A DNA stretch of 5,036 bases, from contig VGOF01000124.1 in the NCBI GenBank assembly GCA_016875975.1, positions 1 to 5,036 of the forward strand. Reading direction: 5' to 3'. The notes beneath the pieces are model-generated. The model searched no databases and was not told where the DNA came from. It saw only the letters and a list, made by a program, of their open reading frames with translations. A program made the translations under genes and the position numbers. This DNA comes from Chloroflexota bacterium (GTDB lineage: Bacteria; Chloroflexota; Dehalococcoidia; GIF9; UBA5629). Within the stretch, counting starts at the first letter, position 1. Every line of letters begins with the position of its first letter. Positions 4,475 to 5,036 of the stretch are shown here, piece after piece.

Positions 4475-5036
4475 GTGTCTAGAATTCAGGAGTTGTTACG
4501 CCAGCGGAGGCATGAAGAGCTGTGGCAGATGTGCTGTGGTTTCCTTGACCTAAGCTTGGAGCAATTCATGGCCATCCAGAAACGCTTGCTACTGGAGCAA
4601 ATCGAGATGCTGAAGGATTGCGAGCTGGGCAGGAAAGTAATGCGTGGCGCCATGCCTGAGACCGTCGAGGAGTTCAGGGAGCAGGTGCCCCTAACCACCT
4701 ACGCTGATTACTGTCCTGAGCTTTTGGAACGAAGGGAAGATGTCCTCCCGGCAAAACCGATTTACTGGCAGCGCACTTCGGGTAGGTCAGGAGAGTATCC
4801 CTTCAAGTGGGCACCGATTAGCCAGAGGGTGTGGGATGAATTGGGGCCCATCATGGGTGCCGGCCGGATTTTTGCTGCCTGCAGAGAGAAAGGCGATATT
4901 CGTATGTCTCCGAAAACAAAGCTTCTGTACGCTTCCGCCCCAGCGCCTTATACCACTGGTATCATGGCGCGCAAGGTTAGGGAGGACTTCGGCCTCAGGT
5001 TTTTGCCACCCCTTGACGAAGCGGAAAACGCTTCGT
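4475..5036 (+). CDS. GH3-family adenylate-forming enzyme, 3'-truncated
   Basis: The frame opens at GTG 4475 and runs through the right edge without a stop, giving the first 187 residues. GH3 enzymes are usually around 500-600 residues, so about two thirds is missing. The region VPLTTYADYCPELLERREDV (71-90) and then KPIYWQRTSGRSGEYPFKWAP (94-114) is diagnostic: the TSGRSGEYPFKW stretch is the nucleotide-binding loop of the GH3 branch of the ANL adenylate-forming superfamily. The first 50 residues are helical (ELLRQRRHEELWQMCCGFLDL), as expected for the N-terminal cap. Plant GH3 proteins couple acyl acids such as jasmonate or auxin to amino acids through an acyl-adenylate. Bacterial members, often labelled auxin-responsive promoter protein, have largely unknown substrates, and the plant-derived name should not be taken literally. 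The catalytic C-terminal part cannot be checked here. No downstream partner is visible. Confidence 0.85.
   Translation, partial: MSRIQELLRQRRHEELWQMCCGFLDLSLEQFMAIQKRLLLEQIEMLKDCELGRKVMRGAMPETVEEFREQVPLTTYADYCPELLERREDVLPAKPIYWQRTSGRSGEYPFKWAPISQRVWDELGPIMGAGRIFAACREKGDIRMSPKTKLLYASAPAPYTTGIMARKVREDFGLRFLPPLDEAENAS

Overview
The window looks like ordinary chromosomal sequence from a bacterium, probably an uncultivated member of the Chloroflexota (Dehalococcoidia-like). Three things suggest this. The genes have purine-rich Shine-Dalgarno sites and the intergenic regions carry recognisable -35/-10 promoters, which points to Bacteria. GC content is mid-range. Several proteins (a small coiled-coil protein at 684-1235, the unknown at 2070-2744, the GH3-like enzyme at the right edge) resemble, from memory, conserved proteins of environmental Dehalococcoidia genomes. 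The taxonomic call is an inference; no search was run. I see no rRNA, tRNA, CRISPR array, insertion sequence or phage gene.

Layout: (1) 1-659 (+) is the 3' part of a gene that enters from the left edge and encodes a putative zinc-dependent peptidase-like protein with an HExxH motif. (2) 684-1235 (-) converges on it and encodes a helical, coiled-coil protein of unknown function. (3) 1313-2053 (+) encodes a metallo-beta-lactamase-fold hydrolase with all metal ligands, followed 16 bp later by 2070-2744 (+), a conserved protein of unknown function; the two look like an operon. Genes 2 and 3 are divergent, and their predicted promoters lie inside one another in a 77-bp gap. (4) 2919-3197 (+) encodes a 92-residue winged-helix protein behind a strong tandem promoter, followed by 3277-3594 (+), a 105-residue protein with a ribbon-helix-helix-like N terminus. 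(5) 3749-4330 (-) encodes a small integral membrane protein of the isoprenylcysteine/phospholipid methyltransferase type, possibly translated from a leaderless mRNA. (6) 4475 to the right edge (+) is the 5' part of a GH3-family adenylate-forming enzyme. The gap between genes 5 and 6 contains a compact palindrome cluster that could be an operator.

No single pathway ties these genes together. The best-supported functional unit is the hydrolase plus its downstream unknown partner. I found no convincing undescribed defence, mobile or biosynthetic system. The most useful observations are regulatory: two promoters that overlap face to face, a duplicated promoter before the winged-helix gene, a likely leaderless gene, and the AGAAC/GTTCT palindrome cluster.
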